A stretch of 58,443 bases of DNA from assembly GCF_001591625.1 (NCBI RefSeq), contig NZ_BCVG01000014.1, forward strand, positions 1 through 58,443, given 5' to 3'. The notes under the pieces are model-generated. The model worked only from the letters and a program-made list of their open reading frames with translations. It did not search any database and was not told the DNA's origin. This document shows positions 57,019-58,443 of the stretch, in pieces. The DNA comes from Metabacillus fastidiosus NBRC 101226. GTDB lineage: Bacteria > Bacillota > Bacilli > Bacillales > Bacillaceae. Position 1 is the first letter of the stretch, and the number at the start of each line of letters is the position of its first letter. The position numbers and the translations under genes are program-made.

Positions 57019-57062
57019 AAGTAAAAAGGCATAAGCCCGGTTCCATACCGAATTCATGCCTT
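57019..57062 (-). terminator. Hairpin with inner CGGT/ACCG stem (second copy)
   Basis: AAGGCAT / ATGCCTT outer stem, inner CGGT-ATGGA-ACCG on the minus strand, tail TTTTTAC. It shares the core (ATGRATTCGGTATKGAACYG) with the hairpin at 47765-47813. Confidence 0.65.
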
Positions 57063-57092
57063 GAGAGCCGCTTAAAATTTTCTACGGGTACT

Positions 57093-57608
57093 TTATCTCA
57101 TCTCCAAGTACTGACTTTGGAAAATACACATTCTTATAACACTGTGATAGCTGCCGTCAACGAAAAATTCATCCTGCAGTTCCCCTTCAATTGAAAAGCC
57201 GGCTTTTTTATAAATATGAATTGCTTTTTCATTTCTCTTATCAACTACTAAATAAAGCTTATGCATATTTAATACACAAAAGGCGTAATCCATTGCTAAG
57301 CGAGTTGCTTCAGCCGCATAGCCCTGACCTTGATATCTCGGATCAATAATAATTTGGAATTCCGCTCTGCGGTGAATATAATCTATTTCCACTAACTCCA
57401 CCATTCCGAGCATTTCTTCATTTCTTTCTACTATAAAACGGCGCTCACTCTGGTCGTGAATATGCTTATCATATAAATCCCGCAGCTCTACAAAAGCCTC
57501 ATACGGCTCTTCAAACCAATAAGACATAATATTAGCATCATTATTAATCTCATGAATAAACTTCAAATCTTCTCGTTCTAAAGGACGCAATCTAAGTTCC
57601 TTGCTCAT
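57093..57608 (-). CDS. speG: Spermidine N1-acetyltransferase SpeG
   Basis: 171 residues, very close to the SpeG pattern: [60 protein letters not shown], then [20 protein letters not shown] (acetyl-CoA) and [20 protein letters not shown]. SpeG acetylates spermine/spermidine and protects against polyamine stress. GGAGG precedes the ATG. It precedes the 116-residue unknown gene's direction with a 35-base gap. Confidence 0.93.
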   Translation of the reverse strand: MSKELRLRPLEREDLKFIHEINNDANIMSYWFEEPYEAFVELRDLYDKHIHDQSERRFIVERNEEMLGMVELVEIDYIHRRAEFQIIIDPRYQGQGYAAEATRLAMDYAFCVLNMHKLYLVVDKRNEKAIHIYKKAGFSIEGELQDEFFVDGSYHSVIRMCIFQSQYLEMR

Positions 57609-57643
57609 CTTCTCAAACCTCCAAAAGTATAAATGTTTTATCC

Positions 57644-57991
57644 TTATTGTAAAGATTGTTCTATAGTAGAAACAATTTCTTTCAGCTGAATATTATAAAC
57701 ACCGCCCCCTGCATCTCTCCAGACCTTGATACCTTCCAGTCCTGCTTCTCTTACGGAAGTTTCCCCCAGATAAACTTGGACACTGTCCCTTATACTTTTC
57801 TCACATACTGGCACATGTCCAATTTCTGTTAAAATTTGTCCTTCTGATGTCTGTATTCTTACTCCTGTTATTTGAATATGGACAGCTGTTGTATCGAGAA
57901 AAGGTTCCTTCTCTAATACTACAATGCACGGGTTAGGATCATCTTCTCTTCCGTCAAACGACCATACTTGCCCGGCCTGAAATGATTCCAT
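57644..57991 (-). CDS. Conserved hypothetical protein
   Basis: 115 residues: [76 protein letters not shown], then [18 protein letters not shown]. Beta-rich; no known function to me. ATG 57991 lies six bases after AGAGGAAGTG. Upstream of, and codirectional with, speG. Confidence 0.65.
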   Translation of the reverse strand: MESFQAGQVWSFDGREDDPNPCIVVLEKEPFLDTTAVHIQITGVRIQTSEGQILTEIGHVPVCEKSIRDSVQVYLGETSVREAGLEGIKVWRDAGGGVYNIQLKEIVSTIEQSLQ

Positions 57992-58090
57992 TATCGTCAC
58001 TTCCTCTAAATAAAATTAATTATAACGTTTTTTATTCCCTATAAGATACCGTTAAACCTTTTTTCTCTTTTATAACATGGCAATAAAAAA

Positions 58091-58120
58091 AAGAATCTCT
58101 AATTACAAGATTCTCTTTTT
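58091..58120 (-). terminator. Terminator of the 58161 gene
   Basis: AGAATCT / AGATTCT with nine-base loop, T-rich tail on the minus strand (TTTTTTTATTG). Confidence 0.65.
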
Positions 58121-58160
58121 TCCATGAAATGAATGCTTCATAATGAAAAACTATATTTAA

Positions 58161-58355
58161 TTAACCAGTTAATTCCTTTTCAAAAAAAGTTACTACATCA
58201 GCCCACCCTTCTTCAAATTGCGAAACATATACTGATTGATGCACATAATTTCTGTACGCATCTAATTTAAATTCAACATCCTTATCCAACCAGTTACAAT
58301 AACGTTTTTTAGCTTCTTCCAATGATACATTTATTTTAAAAACACATTTTCTCAT
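58161..58355 (-). CDS. Small hypothetical protein
   Basis: 64 residues, acidic-mixed and probably helical: MRKCVFKINVSLEEAKKRYC, NWLDKDVEFKLDAYRNYVHQ, SVYVSQFEEGWADVVTFFEK, ELTG. No family recognised. The RBS is weak (GGGAAATC region). It ends near a small terminator and lies 60 bases from the window's edge. Confidence 0.5.
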   Translation of the reverse strand: MRKCVFKINVSLEEAKKRYCNWLDKDVEFKLDAYRNYVHQSVYVSQFEEGWADVVTFFEKELTG

Positions 58356-58418
58356 TCTGATTTCCCTATTTAACCATCTAATCGATCAAATAATAGACTA
58401 GATATCCATTTTACCCTT

Positions 58419-58443
58419 TTATCCCAGCCTTAACGAGCAGTAA
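58419..58443. repeat. Start of a second copy of the 8885 element, cut by the window end
   Basis: TTTATCCCAGCCTTAACGAG and CAGTAA match 8887-8911 except for one missing A. The window stops inside this element. Confidence 0.6.

Overview
The window is AT-rich DNA from an endospore-forming member of the Bacillaceae (Bacillus-like Firmicute). The evidence is the chromosomal block miaB-ymcA(ricA)-cotE-mutS-mutL, a CotE spore-coat protein almost full length, a YaaH/SleL-type LysM-GH18 protein, DUF3231 and SLAP-domain proteins, strong AGGAGG-type ribosome binding sites and many U-tailed hairpin terminators. No rRNA, tRNA or CRISPR array is visible.

Region 1 (1-4330) is the decayed end of a prophage or integrative element. 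It holds a YqaJ recombinase stub, two ImmA/IrrE peptidase remnants, a frameshifted PH-SHOCT gene, a membrane-anchored thermonuclease with a C-terminal sunset-type domain, an exported Excalibur protein and a tyrosine integrase that abuts the 3' end of mutL. Region 2 (4331-13060, minus strand apart from the DUF3231 gene) is the conserved repair, coat and tRNA-modification block. A repeat element sits between the cotE terminator and mutS, and the last bases of the window begin a second copy of it.

Region 3 (13350-19160) is mostly sulfur metabolism: a tauE-yezD-ssuE-like operon, an O-acetylhomoserine sulfhydrylase gene (metY) and an unknown gene followed by an fbpA-like small gene. All three transcription units share a short leader motif (GGACNACC, then A/G-A) immediately in front of an intrinsic terminator. 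Two of them also share an upstream sequence around a TTRACAAATAGGAATA promoter element. This looks like a small cis-acting attenuator and is the most interesting signal in the window.

Region 4 (20025-27100) holds pyrD (type 2, apparently starting at ATT) and a compact Wzx/Wzy-type polysaccharide cluster whose BY-kinase-like protein has a degenerate Walker A motif. Region 5 (27570-38710) has assorted single genes: a frameshifted ankyrin gene, topB, a glucosaminidase, an MhqR-type quinone/aromatic-stress operon with a recognisable operator, and a Tyr/His/Pro-rich coat-like protein.

Region 6 (38980-58443) has an XRE-DUF2975 pair and a processed acidic surface protein with its own class D sortase. 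It also has an SDR/Lrp divergent pair, an orphan colicin-type immunity protein, a CAAX-type protease, a YtrA-like GntR/ABC operon with four palindromic operators, an M23 peptidase gene interrupted by an in-frame amber codon, YitT, and SpeG. Several intergenic regions carry related dispersed repeats built around AAAGATCTT hairpins. Gene starts were moved from the longest open frame wherever a clear ribosome binding site pointed to an inner codon.
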